From assembly GCA_900549195.1 (NCBI GenBank), contig URNK01000014.1, positions 1 to 17,511 of the forward strand: a stretch of DNA of 17,511 nucleotides, written 5' to 3'. The translations under genes were made by a program, and so were the position numbers. Below, piece after piece: positions 7,353 to 14,834 of the stretch (positions are counted from its first letter, which is position 1; every line of letters begins with the position of its first letter). Below the pieces are notes generated by a model. The model saw only the letters and a program-made list of their open reading frames with translations. It searched no databases and was not told the DNA's origin. The stretch comes from an uncultured Collinsella sp. GTDB lineage: Bacteria; Actinomycetota; Coriobacteriia; Coriobacteriales; Coriobacteriaceae.

Positions 7353-7972
7353 TACTCGGCCTCCTTTGCAGCGACGGGCGTCTCAGCAGGTGCGTCACCA
7401 GCGGCAGGCGCTGCGGGTTTCTCGGCAGGCGCGTCACCGGCACCGTCAGCCCCGGCCCCAGCTGCAGCCACGAACCCGTCCTCGCCCAACTCGACGCCGC
7501 CATCCCAGGTAGCAGCGCCGCCCACGGTAAGCGGGTCACCGCCGGCGCGCATCACGGCCTCCTTCTGATCAAGGATGCCGCACGCCTCCACGATGGCATC
7601 GATCACGGTCTCGGGACGAATGGCGCACCCGGGCGCATACACGTCCACGGGAATCGCGCGGTCCACGCCGCCGATCACGTTATAGGCATCGCGGAATACG
7701 CCGCCCGAACACGCGCAAATGCCGCACGCCACCACGCACTTGGGCTCGAGCATCTGGCTGTAGATCTGGCGCACGACGGGCAGGTTCTGGGCATTGACCG
7801 ACCCCGTCACCAAAAAGATGTCCGCATGCTTGGGGTTGCCGGTGTTGACCACGCCAAAGCGCTCCGCATCGAACAGCGGCGTGAGCGAGGCCAGCACCTC
7901 GATATCGCATCCGTTGCAGCTCGAGCCGTCGTAATGAATGACCCACGGCGAGCGCGACATTTTATGATCCAT
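7352..7972 (-). CDS. echC: Ech hydrogenase small subunit EchC (NuoB-like) with Ala/Pro-rich C-terminal tail
   Basis: The 206-residue protein is a NuoB/PSSTQ-family small subunit binding one [4Fe-4S] cluster. Ligands visible are C19 and C22 (SSCNGC), C86 (GICACSGG) and C116 (PGCAIRPE), which would carry electrons from EchF to the Ni-Fe site. The family core ends near residue 150-160; residues ~165-206 are an acidic Ala/Pro/Glu tail (AEKPAAPAAGDAPAETPVA) not usual in the family. The ATG at 7972 is preceded by AGGAGG at 8 nt, overlapping the end of the upstream echAB gene, with a 12-base gap between genes. A second ATG at codon 5 is possible but lacks a good ribosome site. Confidence 0.9.
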   Translation of the reverse strand: MDHKMSRSPWVIHYDGSSCNGCDIEVLASLTPLFDAERFGVVNTGNPKHADIFLVTGSVNAQNLPVVRQIYSQMLEPKCVVACGICACSGGVFRDAYNVIGGVDRAIPVDVYAPGCAIRPETVIDAIVEACGILDQKEAVMRAGGDPLTVGGAATWDGGVELGEDGFVAAAGAGADGAGDAPAEKPAAPAAGDAPAETPVAAKEAE

Positions 7973-7984
7973 GGATGCCGCCTC

Positions 7985-10867
7985 CTAAATAAACACGTCA
8001 ACGAGGATGGGCATAAGGTTGAGCAGGCCAAACACCAGCGCCACGCCCCATCCGAGCCTAAAGCAGCTGCGCCAGGTGCTGCGTGCGAAGGTGTTGTCGA
8101 TCAGGACCTCGACAAAATACGTCGCGGCCATCACGACCAGGGCTACAACCCAGCTCACGGGGTTGTCCCAAACAAAGAACATGCCCACCCACATCAAAAA
8201 CAGCACGGTCTCGCACCAGTGCATAAGGGTCATCTTGGCCAGCGTGCCGCCGCTCATCTCGGTGGCGACGCCCTGGACGATCTCCTGATGCGCGTGATGC
8301 GAGTACGAAAGGTCAAACGGCGACTTGCGCAGCTTGATGGTAAGCACCGCGAGCAGCGCCAGGAAAATGGGCGCGCTGTACACGATGATGGGGGCCGACT
8401 GCCCCGTCACGGCGATGGAATCAAAGCTGTCGGTGGCAAGGTACAGGCCCACGCTCATCAGCAAAACGGCGGGCTCGTAACTCATAACCTGCAGTAACTC
8501 ACGATCGGCGCCAACCTGGGCAAACGGGCTTTGCGTCGAGGCGGACGCCAACACCACAAAGATCGCGGCGAGCGTCACCATAAAAGCGCACAGTAGCGTG
8601 TTAGAGCCCGACACAAAGATGCCGCCGCCCACGACGGTAAAGATGAGCGCGCACGCCATATAGGTATCGTCCATGGTGTTTACGCTGGCAGGGGCTTTGC
8701 GCAGCAGCTTGGCAACGTCGTAGAAAGGCTGGAGCAGGCGCGGGCCCACGCGGCCCTGCATACGGGCCGAAAGTTTGCGGTCAACGCCGTCGATCAGGCC
8801 ACCAACCAAAGGCGCCAGCAGGGCAAACACCACGGTACCAATAAATATGCCCACGACGCCCGAGCCTTCAAAATACTTGCCGCGCAGCACCGAGGGCGCA
8901 CTCATGGCAAGCCGCTCGGGCCCAATCCACGCGCAACACAGCAGCGCAAACAAGATAATACTGCAGCACACGACGCTACCCGCGGGACCAATACGCTTCT
9001 CGCCAAGGGCGTCCTCCGAGTACCAATTGCGCTTTTCAGCCTTTACCTCGTGTCCCATCGAGCCGCGGAAATGGCGATATTTATCGGTTCCCACGCCCGA
9101 AAGGTACACGTTGACGTGCGGCTTATTGCTCACGCGGAATGAAGTCAGCAGCACCACGGCGATAAACGCCACGATAACCACCATCAGATACATGGCGTCC
9201 TTGCCGATAACGTACGGCACGCGGCCAAACACCATGGCCAAGTAAGGCGACACCAGACCGCTCGAGATAACCGGGAACGCCACGCAGCACAGAATCAGCA
9301 GCGCGGCGATGGTGTTGAGGGCCATCCATTCGGTCTTATGAACATTGACCTCAACGTTTTGAGCCGTGGGGTCGACGCCCGAAAGCTTGGCAAGCCACTT
9401 GCCCCAGAAGTAAAACGTCGCGGCCGAGCCAAAGGCCAGAACCATGATCATGAGCACGTTGCCGGTCTGGGCAAACGCCACCAGGGCGCCCCACTTGGAC
9501 ACGAGCATGCCAAACGGCGCCACAAACATGCCCATGATGCCCAGCATCATCAGGCGCGTCAGGTGCGGCATGCGGCTGAACATACCGTCCATGTCCTCGA
9601 TATTGCGGCTGCCGATATGATGCTCGGCCGTGCCCACGCACAGGAACAGCAACGACTTTGCCACCGTGTGGAACAGGATCAGGAAGATGGCCGCCCATAC
9701 GGCCTCGGGCGCGCCGACACCCAAGCAGGCACTGATGAGGCCCAAGTTGGAAATGGTGGAGTACGCGAGCACACGCTTGGCGTTGCTCTGCGAGATGGCC
9801 ATGAGGGCAGCGAGCAAAAACGTGATGGCACCCACACTCGTGACCATAAAGCCGGTCACGGGATAGATGGCATAGAGCGGGCTCAGCTTGACCATCAGGA
9901 ACACGCCGGCTTTGACCATGGTTGACGAGTGCAGCAGGGCGCTCGTGGGCGTGGGGGCAACCATGGCGCCCAGCAGCCAAGTGTGGAACGGCATCTGTGC
10001 GGCCTTGGTAAGGGCGGCGAGCGATAGCAGGACGACCGGCATCACCAGCAGTGCGGACTGCGCGGTACCGGCGCCGGAAAGCTCGATCATGCCCGAGATG
10101 GTCAGCGGCATGCCGTTGACGTGCAGAAACATAAGGCCCGCCAAAAACGCGATGCCGCCCAGCATGTTGAGGATGATCTGGGTGAAGGCGTTTTTGATGG
10201 CCTCGGGCGTGCGCGTGTAGCCAATCATGAGGAACGAGCACACGGTGGTGATTTCCCAGCCGCAGAACAGCCACTCAAGGTTGTCGCTCGTCACGATGAC
10301 GAACATGGCCGAGAGGAACAGGAACATGAGCGCCAGGAACTGCGGGCGACGGTCGGGCGCGGTCTGCCCGCGCAGCGCGGCCTCGTGCTCGTCATGGGCC
10401 TGGAAGTCCTTCATGTAGCCCAGGGCATACACGCAGATAAGGCTGCCGACAATGCCAACGGCGAGCACCATGATCACACTCATGTAGTCCAGGTAGAGCG
10501 GGGTTGCGGTGACGGCTTCGGTCGCGGGCAGCGTCATGGCTGCAAAGGCGAGCGAGCCCACCAGTTGGACTATGCCGAGCACCGTGGTGAGCGCGTTCCT
10601 ATATTTGTACGCGTTGTATAGGATGACGGCGCACAGGATGACGTCGATGACGGAGCTGATGATCGAGAGCACATGCGAGGTACCGGGGGCAACCTCAAAG
10701 CTCTGCGGACCCGTGCCAAAAAACATGACGGCGACTACAACCGTCACCGCCATAATAATGCCGGAACCTATGAGCCCCACCGCATCGCGGGCGCGGTCAC
10801 CGCGCGCGAGCAGCATGCTCAGCGCCGGTACCAGCGGAAACAGGGTAAGGAAATACAGTAGCGTCAT
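7985..10867 (-). CDS. echA-echB: Ech hydrogenase membrane protein: fused EchA (NuoL/N-like) and EchB (NuoH-like)
   Basis: This 960-residue polytopic membrane protein joins two subunits that are normally separate. Residues 1 to ~600 are an antiporter-type NuoL/MrpA-like subunit with the expected charged residues: E205 in GWEITT, K288 in LTKAAQMPFHTWL, K319 in STMVKAG and K404 in HTVAKSLLF, consistent with an ion-translocation path. Residues ~600-670 form a linker containing one hydrophobic segment. Residues ~670-960 are NuoH/EchB-like, with MQGRVGPRLLQPFYDVAKLL, ADRELLQVMSYEPAV and KSPFDLSYSHHAHQEIVQGV. The frame is continuous. The ATG at 10867 follows GGGGGAG at 7 nt. It is the first gene of the operon; the 285 bases upstream show no clear promoter, although TTGACC and TATAAC motifs occur without good spacing. 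The fusion is seen directly; the transported ion (H+ or Na+) is unknown. Confidence 0.9.
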   Translation of the reverse strand: MTLLYFLTLFPLVPALSMLLARGDRARDAVGLIGSGIIMAVTVVVAVMFFGTGPQSFEVAPGTSHVLSIISSVIDVILCAVILYNAYKYRNALTTVLGIVQLVGSLAFAAMTLPATEAVTATPLYLDYMSVIMVLAVGIVGSLICVYALGYMKDFQAHDEHEAALRGQTAPDRRPQFLALMFLFLSAMFVIVTSDNLEWLFCGWEITTVCSFLMIGYTRTPEAIKNAFTQIILNMLGGIAFLAGLMFLHVNGMPLTISGMIELSGAGTAQSALLVMPVVLLSLAALTKAAQMPFHTWLLGAMVAPTPTSALLHSSTMVKAGVFLMVKLSPLYAIYPVTGFMVTSVGAITFLLAALMAISQSNAKRVLAYSTISNLGLISACLGVGAPEAVWAAIFLILFHTVAKSLLFLCVGTAEHHIGSRNIEDMDGMFSRMPHLTRLMMLGIMGMFVAPFGMLVSKWGALVAFAQTGNVLMIMVLAFGSAATFYFWGKWLAKLSGVDPTAQNVEVNVHKTEWMALNTIAALLILCCVAFPVISSGLVSPYLAMVFGRVPYVIGKDAMYLMVVIVAFIAVVLLTSFRVSNKPHVNVYLSGVGTDKYRHFRGSMGHEVKAEKRNWYSEDALGEKRIGPAGSVVCCSIILFALLCCAWIGPERLAMSAPSVLRGKYFEGSGVVGIFIGTVVFALLAPLVGGLIDGVDRKLSARMQGRVGPRLLQPFYDVAKLLRKAPASVNTMDDTYMACALIFTVVGGGIFVSGSNTLLCAFMVTLAAIFVVLASASTQSPFAQVGADRELLQVMSYEPAVLLMSVGLYLATDSFDSIAVTGQSAPIIVYSAPIFLALLAVLTIKLRKSPFDLSYSHHAHQEIVQGVATEMSGGTLAKMTLMHWCETVLFLMWVGMFFVWDNPVSWVVALVVMAATYFVEVLIDNTFARSTWRSCFRLGWGVALVFGLLNLMPILVDVFI

Positions 10868-11114
10868 ACCATCACTCCCCCATGCAAAAACGCTGCAATT
10901 GTTTAACGTTATAGCTCAATTGAGGAGCAGCGGCGGCAGGTTTTCGGTCAACTGGGGAGTTTTAGGCGTACGGGGTAAGGGCACGTCCGCTTTGGAGCAG
11001 TGGGGCGACGCTCCCCTATCGCAGCGACAGGCGCGCGGGCCACTGCGCGCGGTTTATTGGCCACGTTGGAGGATGTCCCGACAGGCTCGCGCCGGTCCAA
11101 AAAGTTGGCGCGGC
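10868..11114. other. Upstream region of the ech operon
   Basis: No gene is supported here. The minus-strand leader includes two CAATTG sites (about 10896-10901 and 10917-10922) flanking an AT-rich TTTAACGTTATAGCT segment, a plausible promoter or regulator site, but no consensus -35/-10 pair at 16-18 bp spacing. A GC-rich stretch follows near 11020-11060. Confidence 0.35.
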
Positions 11115-11140
11115 AAGAAAAATGCGCCCCTATGGGCGCA
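11115..11140 (-). terminator. Rho-independent terminator of the HTH gene
   Basis: On the minus strand TGCGCCC-ATAG-GGGCGCA forms a 7-bp stem (11123-11129 with 11134-11140) followed by TTTTTCTT. It starts 13 bases past the stop codon of the HTH gene and isolates it from the ech operon. Confidence 0.8.
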
Positions 11141-11152
11141 CCATCCCGTTTG

Positions 11153-11557
11153 CTATTCCGCCTTTTTAACGCGCGGCTTGCGACCGCGCGGCTTATCGAC
11201 CAGTGCGGCCTCACCGCTCTCGCGGTACTGACGGCACCAAGCCTTGACCGAAGACTCGCTGGGAATCTTGTGCTTGATCATGGCCTCGCGAACCGTCAAG
11301 CCGTTTTCCAGACGGTCCTTAACCACAGCGAGCTTTACGTCGTACGAGTAGGTGTGATGATGCGAACCGGCATTGAGAACGGCGTCGGCACCGCCCACGG
11401 CATACGCGCGGGCCCACTGACGAGCCGTGGCCTGGGGAATGCCAAGCTCCGCGGCGAGGGCGCGATGACCGACCCCCTCTTGGAGGATCTCGACGGCGCG
11501 CTGCCTAACCTCGGGCGCATGCGTGCGAGTCCTAGTTGCTTCCGACATACCTGCCAC
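11153..11557 (-). CDS. Two-HTH DNA-binding protein resembling IS3/IS150 transposase OrfA
   Basis: The 134-residue basic protein contains two helix-turn-helix units. The first is at about residues 14-63 (VRQRAVEILQEGVGHRALAAE...). The second is at about 70-118 (VKLAVVKDRLENGLTVREAM...). It ends in KPRGRKPRVKKAE, an AT-hook-like basic tail. This layout matches InsJ-like OrfA of IS150-type elements, normally ~170 residues and followed by an integrase-like OrfB. No OrfB remnant or terminal inverted repeats are visible, and the gene has its own terminator, so it may be a domesticated regulator or a relic. GTG at 11557 has AAGG 7 nt upstream; ATG at 11548 (MSEAT) is an alternative without a spaced ribosome site. 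A weak TTGAGC-N17-TATCTA promoter lies near 11600-11630. Confidence 0.65.
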   Translation of the reverse strand: MAGMSEATRTRTHAPEVRQRAVEILQEGVGHRALAAELGIPQATARQWARAYAVGGADAVLNAGSHHHTYSYDVKLAVVKDRLENGLTVREAMIKHKIPSESSVKAWCRQYRESGEAALVDKPRGRKPRVKKAE

Positions 11558-11997
11558 TTCTTAGCCTTAACCGTTAATCTGCTTTCTTACGTGCAAGTTA
11601 GATAGTAGCATTTTACTGTTTGCTCAAAGCAGTTAATTAAAATAGACGCGGCGTTATCTGGGCATTTGGCACCAAATTACGACATTTCTTTATCGATTAT
11701 TTACGCTGGTAGCTGACTCGCAGCTAATCGTCATTCGCTTGTCAACAAAATTGGCATCTCTTTATGTCCTTTGATATAGAGGATATAGTTATTAACCCCT
11801 CCCCCAATAATTTTGAGTGATCTGCGAGGCAGTAGACGTCCTCACTCCTCATGGTTACCGCGCATTGCCATCCACCGGAGCAAAACAAAAAGGGCGGGAC
11901 CTGCTGCGCTTGCAGGCCCCGCACCGGTTGACACCCGACGGGGCACAGCCGGGCGAGACGGATCCGTGCTACCGCCCCGCCTGGCCGCGATGTTCAA
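11558..11997. other. AT-rich intergenic region
   Basis: Apart from the terminator at 11882-11922, I see no gene in these 440 bases. The stretch 11580-11815 is clearly richer in A+T than the rest of the window, which fits promoter DNA for the HTH gene or a short acquired segment. A 60-codon minus-strand frame at 11742-11924 has no ribosome site and runs through the terminator, so it is not called. Confidence 0.5.
11882..11922 (-). terminator. Strong rho-independent terminator of the flavoenzyme gene
   Basis: On the minus strand GCGGGGCCTGC pairs with GCAGGTCCCGC (11 bp, one wobble) across a 7-nt loop and is followed by CCTTTTTGTTTTG. It lies ~75 bases after the stop codon of the reductase gene. 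Confidence 0.88.
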
Positions 11998-14028
11998 CTA
12001 CAGCTCGTTGGCCGCGTGATACGCCGTGCGAATGGCGCTCGCAATGTCGGCGGTGCGCTCACCCGAGCAGTCGCCCACGCAGGTCACGGGCACCGTCACG
12101 CCATCCAGGTCAAACGCGTTGGCCTTGGAGCCCACGGCCATCACCACGTAATCGCAGGCGATCTTCACCGGCTCCTCGGCGCCGTCCTCGGTGGTGCGAA
12201 CAGCCTCCACGCCCTCGTCGGTAATGGCGGTCAGGCGGGTCTTCACGTGCTGCTCCACGTTGTGCTCGGCAAAGTCGCTCATAATCAGCGGCAGAATGGT
12301 CTCGGACTCGCCCGCGGCAATCTTGTCGAGCATCTCCACGATCGCCACCTCGCAGCCGTGCTGCAGCAGATACTCGGCGGTCTCGGTGCCCACCAGGCCA
12401 CCGCCAATGACGGCGACGCGGCCGCTGAGCTCCACCTTGCCGGCCAGCACGTCCCAGCTCGAGACGACCTTGTCCGAGTCGCCACCCGGAACGGGGATGA
12501 CCACGTCGTGCGCGCCCACAGCCACAATCGCGGCATCGGCGGCGTTGAGGTCCGCGGGGCTAGCGACGTGGTTGAGCTCGACCTTCACGCCCAGGCCAGG
12601 CAGAATCTTCTCGTAGTACTCGACCGAGCGCATGATCTCGTCCTTGCGCGGAGGCGCAGCCGCCAGCACAATCTGGCCGCCCAAGTGATCGCTCGCCTCG
12701 TAGATGGTCACGTCGTAGCCGCGCTTGGCCGCCACGCGTGCGGCCTCCAGGCCGGCGATGCCGCCGCCCACCACGGCGATCTTCTTGTCGCCCTCGCCCG
12801 GCTTAATGGCGATGGTCGCCTCGTCGCCGTTCTCGGCATTGAGCACGCACGAGATGTACTTGCGATTTTGAATCGCGTCGACGCAGCCCTTGTTGCAGTT
12901 GAGGCACTCGCGGATGGGCTCACCCGTGGCGGCCTTCAGCGCAATGTCGGGGTCGCACATGAGCGAGCGGCCATAGGCGATGATATCGGCCGCGCCGTCT
13001 TCCAGAATCTTCTCGCCGGCCTCAACCGAGACAACGCGGCCGACGGTTGCCACCGGCACGGAGACCAGGGCCTTGACGCGCTCGGCCACGGGCAGCGTCC
13101 AGTTGTAGGGCATGGCGCCCATGGGCGGAATGGTGTCGCCCATGTTGCCGGTGTGGTTGGCCTGTGCGACCTGAATCATATCGATGCCCGCGCCCTCGAG
13201 CAGCTTGGCAAACTCGCAGGCCTCGTCGGGCTGCAGGCCACCCTTGCCGCGCGGCGTGCCGTCGGGGTTCTCCATGATCACGGGGAGCTTGTACTCCACC
13301 ATCAGCTGCGGCGCGGCTTCCTTAATGGCGGCGACGACCTCCAGCGCGTAGCGGACGCGGTTCTCGAACGAGCCGCCGTACTCGTCGGCGCGCTGGTTGA
13401 GGATGGCCGAGCACAGCGAACCCACCAAGCGGTCGCCGTGGACCTCGATGGCGTCGATGCCGGCCTGCTCCGCGCGGGCGGCCGAGGCGGCGATGGCCTC
13501 CTTGATCTGGGTGAGCTGCTCTACGCTCGCCTCGTTCACAAAGTGCTGCATGTCGTGGTGCAGCTTGGCGTAGGCCTGGTTGCGGATCTCGTTGGACTCG
13601 GCCATCTTGGCGGCAAAGGTCTCCTCGTCGCCGGCGGCCTTGGCCTCCTGCGCGGCCTTGGCGGCAGCCATGGAGCCCATAACCATGCGGCCGACACCGG
13701 GCACATCGTACTCGGGGTGGAACAGCTGCAGCGCGACCTTGGCGCCGTGCTTGTGGACGGCATCGGCCAGCGCCTTAAACGTGGGGATCTGGGCGTCGGT
13801 TGCCAGCTTGGGCGTGGGGCTTGCGGTCATGACGGGAGCGACGTCGCCGATGACGATGTAGCTCCCGCCGCCACGGGCCAAGCGCTCGTAAAAAGCCAGG
13901 CTGCGCTCGCCGATGGAACCGTCACGCTCCTCGTAGCCGGTGGTCAGCGGCGGAAACATAATGCGGTTCTTGAGCTCAAGGGGGCCAACCGTAATGGGCT
14001 GGAGCAGCTTGGATGCAGGTGTGGTCAT
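11998..14028 (-). CDS. Old Yellow Enzyme-family NADH:flavin oxidoreductase / enoate (2,4-dienoyl-CoA-type) reductase
   Basis: The 676-residue protein has the three-part FadH/BaiCD-type layout. Residues 1 to ~350 are an FMN-binding TIM barrel (LLQPITVGPLELKNRI..., ADEYGGSFENRVR, GRSLMCDPD). A [4Fe-4S] site follows with C375-x2-C378-x3-C382-x11-C394 (CLNCNKGC...). The C-terminal half binds FAD and NAD(P)H through IAVVGGGIAGLEAA (~420) and VAVIGGGLVGTETAEYL (~540). Such enzymes reduce activated C=C bonds of enoates, dienoyl-CoAs or steroids in anaerobes; the substrate here cannot be read from sequence. The usual barrel motif HGxxGYLxxQF is replaced by VHGDRLVGSLCSAIL, so activity may be unusual. 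ATG at 14028 has AGAGGA at ~6 nt; the ATG at 14034 touches that ribosome site and is less likely. It is monocistronic with its own terminator. Confidence 0.88.
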   Translation of the reverse strand: MTTPASKLLQPITVGPLELKNRIMFPPLTTGYEERDGSIGERSLAFYERLARGGGSYIVIGDVAPVMTASPTPKLATDAQIPTFKALADAVHKHGAKVALQLFHPEYDVPGVGRMVMGSMAAAKAAQEAKAAGDEETFAAKMAESNEIRNQAYAKLHHDMQHFVNEASVEQLTQIKEAIAASAARAEQAGIDAIEVHGDRLVGSLCSAILNQRADEYGGSFENRVRYALEVVAAIKEAAPQLMVEYKLPVIMENPDGTPRGKGGLQPDEACEFAKLLEGAGIDMIQVAQANHTGNMGDTIPPMGAMPYNWTLPVAERVKALVSVPVATVGRVVSVEAGEKILEDGAADIIAYGRSLMCDPDIALKAATGEPIRECLNCNKGCVDAIQNRKYISCVLNAENGDEATIAIKPGEGDKKIAVVGGGIAGLEAARVAAKRGYDVTIYEASDHLGGQIVLAAAPPRKDEIMRSVEYYEKILPGLGVKVELNHVASPADLNAADAAIVAVGAHDVVIPVPGGDSDKVVSSWDVLAGKVELSGRVAVIGGGLVGTETAEYLLQHGCEVAIVEMLDKIAAGESETILPLIMSDFAEHNVEQHVKTRLTAITDEGVEAVRTTEDGAEEPVKIACDYVVMAVGSKANAFDLDGVTVPVTCVGDCSGERTADIASAIRTAYHAANEL

Positions 14029-14080
14029 GGACATTCCTCTCTTGTAGGCGCGGCGGCGATGATGCCGCGTAGTTATCTAG

Positions 14081-14110
14081 AGGATATGGCATGGGAATAC
14101 AACAGCGCAA
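14081..14110 (-). promoter_or_regulatory. Candidate promoter of the flavoenzyme gene
   Basis: On the minus strand TTGCGC (14105-14110), an 18-bp spacer and TATCCT (14081-14086) resemble a housekeeping sigma promoter and would give a leader of about 45 bases. The match is moderate. Confidence 0.35.
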
Positions 14111-14175
14111 CGGAAATCGGCGAATATCAGGTGGCAGCAGGTGGATGGGGATGGGCGGGGCGGCCCGTCGGTTTA

Positions 14176-14472
14176 TCTCAATCTGTAACAGTTACGCGGC
14201 AAAACCGGGTCTTACTGTTACAGATCGAGACATTCCTCTCGGCCCATCCTCAACAATCTAGATCTGTAACAGCTAGGCCCACTTTTGGCCCCTATCTGTT
14301 ACAGATCGAGACAAACCAAACCCGCCTGCTAGAAAATCTAAATCTGTAACAGTTACTCGGCAAAATCCGTCCCTCGTGTTACAGATTTAGACAAACACGA
14401 CCCAACCCACCGGTATATCTCGATCTGTAACACCTAGCCGCCCAAATCGGATCTAGATGTTACAGATTGAGA
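14176..14472. repeat. Array of four 55-bp palindromes at 80-81 bp spacing
   Basis: Units lie at 14176-14230, 14257-14311, 14337-14391 and 14418-14472. Each is exactly 55 bp: a 16-bp left arm of the form TCTNNATCTGTAACAS, a 23-bp centre and a 16-bp right arm that is its reverse complement with at most a few mismatches. Unit starts are 81, 80 and 81 bp apart; the separating segments are 26, 25 and 26 bp and unrelated apart from beginning CA. The third unit has 15 perfectly paired outer bases; differences in units 1 and 4 become G-U pairs on one strand. Centres also tend to self-pair (CGG-CAAAA-CCG, CCG-CCCAAAT-CGG). It may be a REP/MITE-like cluster or a multi-site operator in front of the reductase gene. 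Confidence 0.9.
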
Positions 14473-14522
14473 TTTTGTTTGGGAAGTTGAGAGCTGGGTC
14501 GAAAACATTGACCCGCAATAAC

Positions 14523-14552
14523 AAAAAAGCTCGTCGGCTAGGCCGACGAGCT
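14523..14552 (-). terminator. Rho-independent terminator of tRNA-fMet
   Basis: On the minus strand AGCTCGTCGGC pairs perfectly with GCCGACGAGCT (11 bp, 3-nt loop) and is followed by TTTTT. It begins 9 bases beyond the tRNA CCA end. Confidence 0.92.
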
Positions 14553-14561
14553 GCAAGTTCT

Positions 14562-14638
14562 TGGTCGCGGGGGCAGGATTTGAACCTACGACCTCCGGGT
14601 TATGAGCCCGGCGAGCTACCAGACTGCTCCACCCCGCA
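14562..14638 (-). tRNA. Initiator tRNA-fMet (anticodon CAU)
   Basis: The 77-nt cloverleaf reads TGCGGGGTGGAGCAG... at the 5' end, with the anticodon loop CTCATAA closed by the GGG/CCC stem typical of initiator tRNAs, the T arm GGTTCAAATCC, and an encoded CCA at 14562-14564. Position 1 is U opposite G72, a weak pair in place of a Watson-Crick pair, which suits formylation of initiators (E. coli uses C1:A72). It is a single-gene unit with its own promoter and terminator. Confidence 0.95.
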
Positions 14639-14669
14639 ATGTCTGGGCACCTCATGTGCGCAAGAAAGA

Positions 14670-14698
14670 ATATTACGCGGGAGTTCGGTAAACGGCAA
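14670..14698 (-). promoter_or_regulatory. Promoter of tRNA-fMet
   Basis: On the minus strand TTGCCG (14693-14698), a 17-bp spacer and TAATAT (14670-14675) form a good housekeeping sigma promoter. Transcription would start near 14663, about 25 bases before the mature tRNA 5' end. Confidence 0.7.
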
Positions 14699-14790
14699 GG
14701 AAAAACTCGTGGAGCATAATTCCTTCATATTTAAACCCCTCAGCCCCTATCACCGTAAACGAATCGCAGCCGAGTGCCGTCGGCGACGCG

Positions 14791-14798
14791 TATACAAT
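14791..14798 (+). promoter_or_regulatory. Candidate -10 element of coaX
   Basis: TATACAAT lies 36 bases before the coaX start codon in the short divergent gap with the tRNA gene. No recognisable -35 hexamer is present 16-18 bases upstream, so confidence is low. Confidence 0.35.
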
Positions 14799-14834
14799 GG
14801 TGCGCGTCCTTTTATGCCAACACTGGGAGTAGAC

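Larger units (their letters stand above)
14035..14561. other. Intergenic region upstream of the flavoenzyme, holding the palindrome array
   Basis: No coding gene is supported. From left to right it contains the reductase leader and candidate promoter (14081-14110), a featureless GC-rich stretch (14111-14175), four regularly spaced palindromes (14176-14472) and the tRNA terminator (14523-14552). Confidence 0.7.

Noticed and set aside
5190..10867. Respiratory complex I (nuo) genes
   Set aside because: The large subunit keeps both CxxC nickel-binding pairs, only six subunit types are present in ech order, and NuoE/F/G-type NADH-module genes are absent.
10868..11152. IS element remnant (OrfB) downstream of the HTH gene
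   Set aside because: A terminator follows the HTH stop within 15 bases and the remaining sequence shows no integrase-like reading frame or terminal repeats.
11742..11924. 60-codon minus-strand frame after the flavoenzyme terminator
   Set aside because: It starts inside the terminator, has no ribosome site and no recognisable domain.
12016..14349. 777-codon plus-strand frame
   Set aside because: It lies opposite the flavoenzyme gene, is Gly/His/Leu-rich with no domain, and runs into the palindrome array.
14176..14472. CRISPR array
   Set aside because: The repeat motif alternates in orientation and forms palindromic units with 23-bp centres and 25-26-bp gaps; CRISPR repeats are direct repeats, and no cas gene is present.
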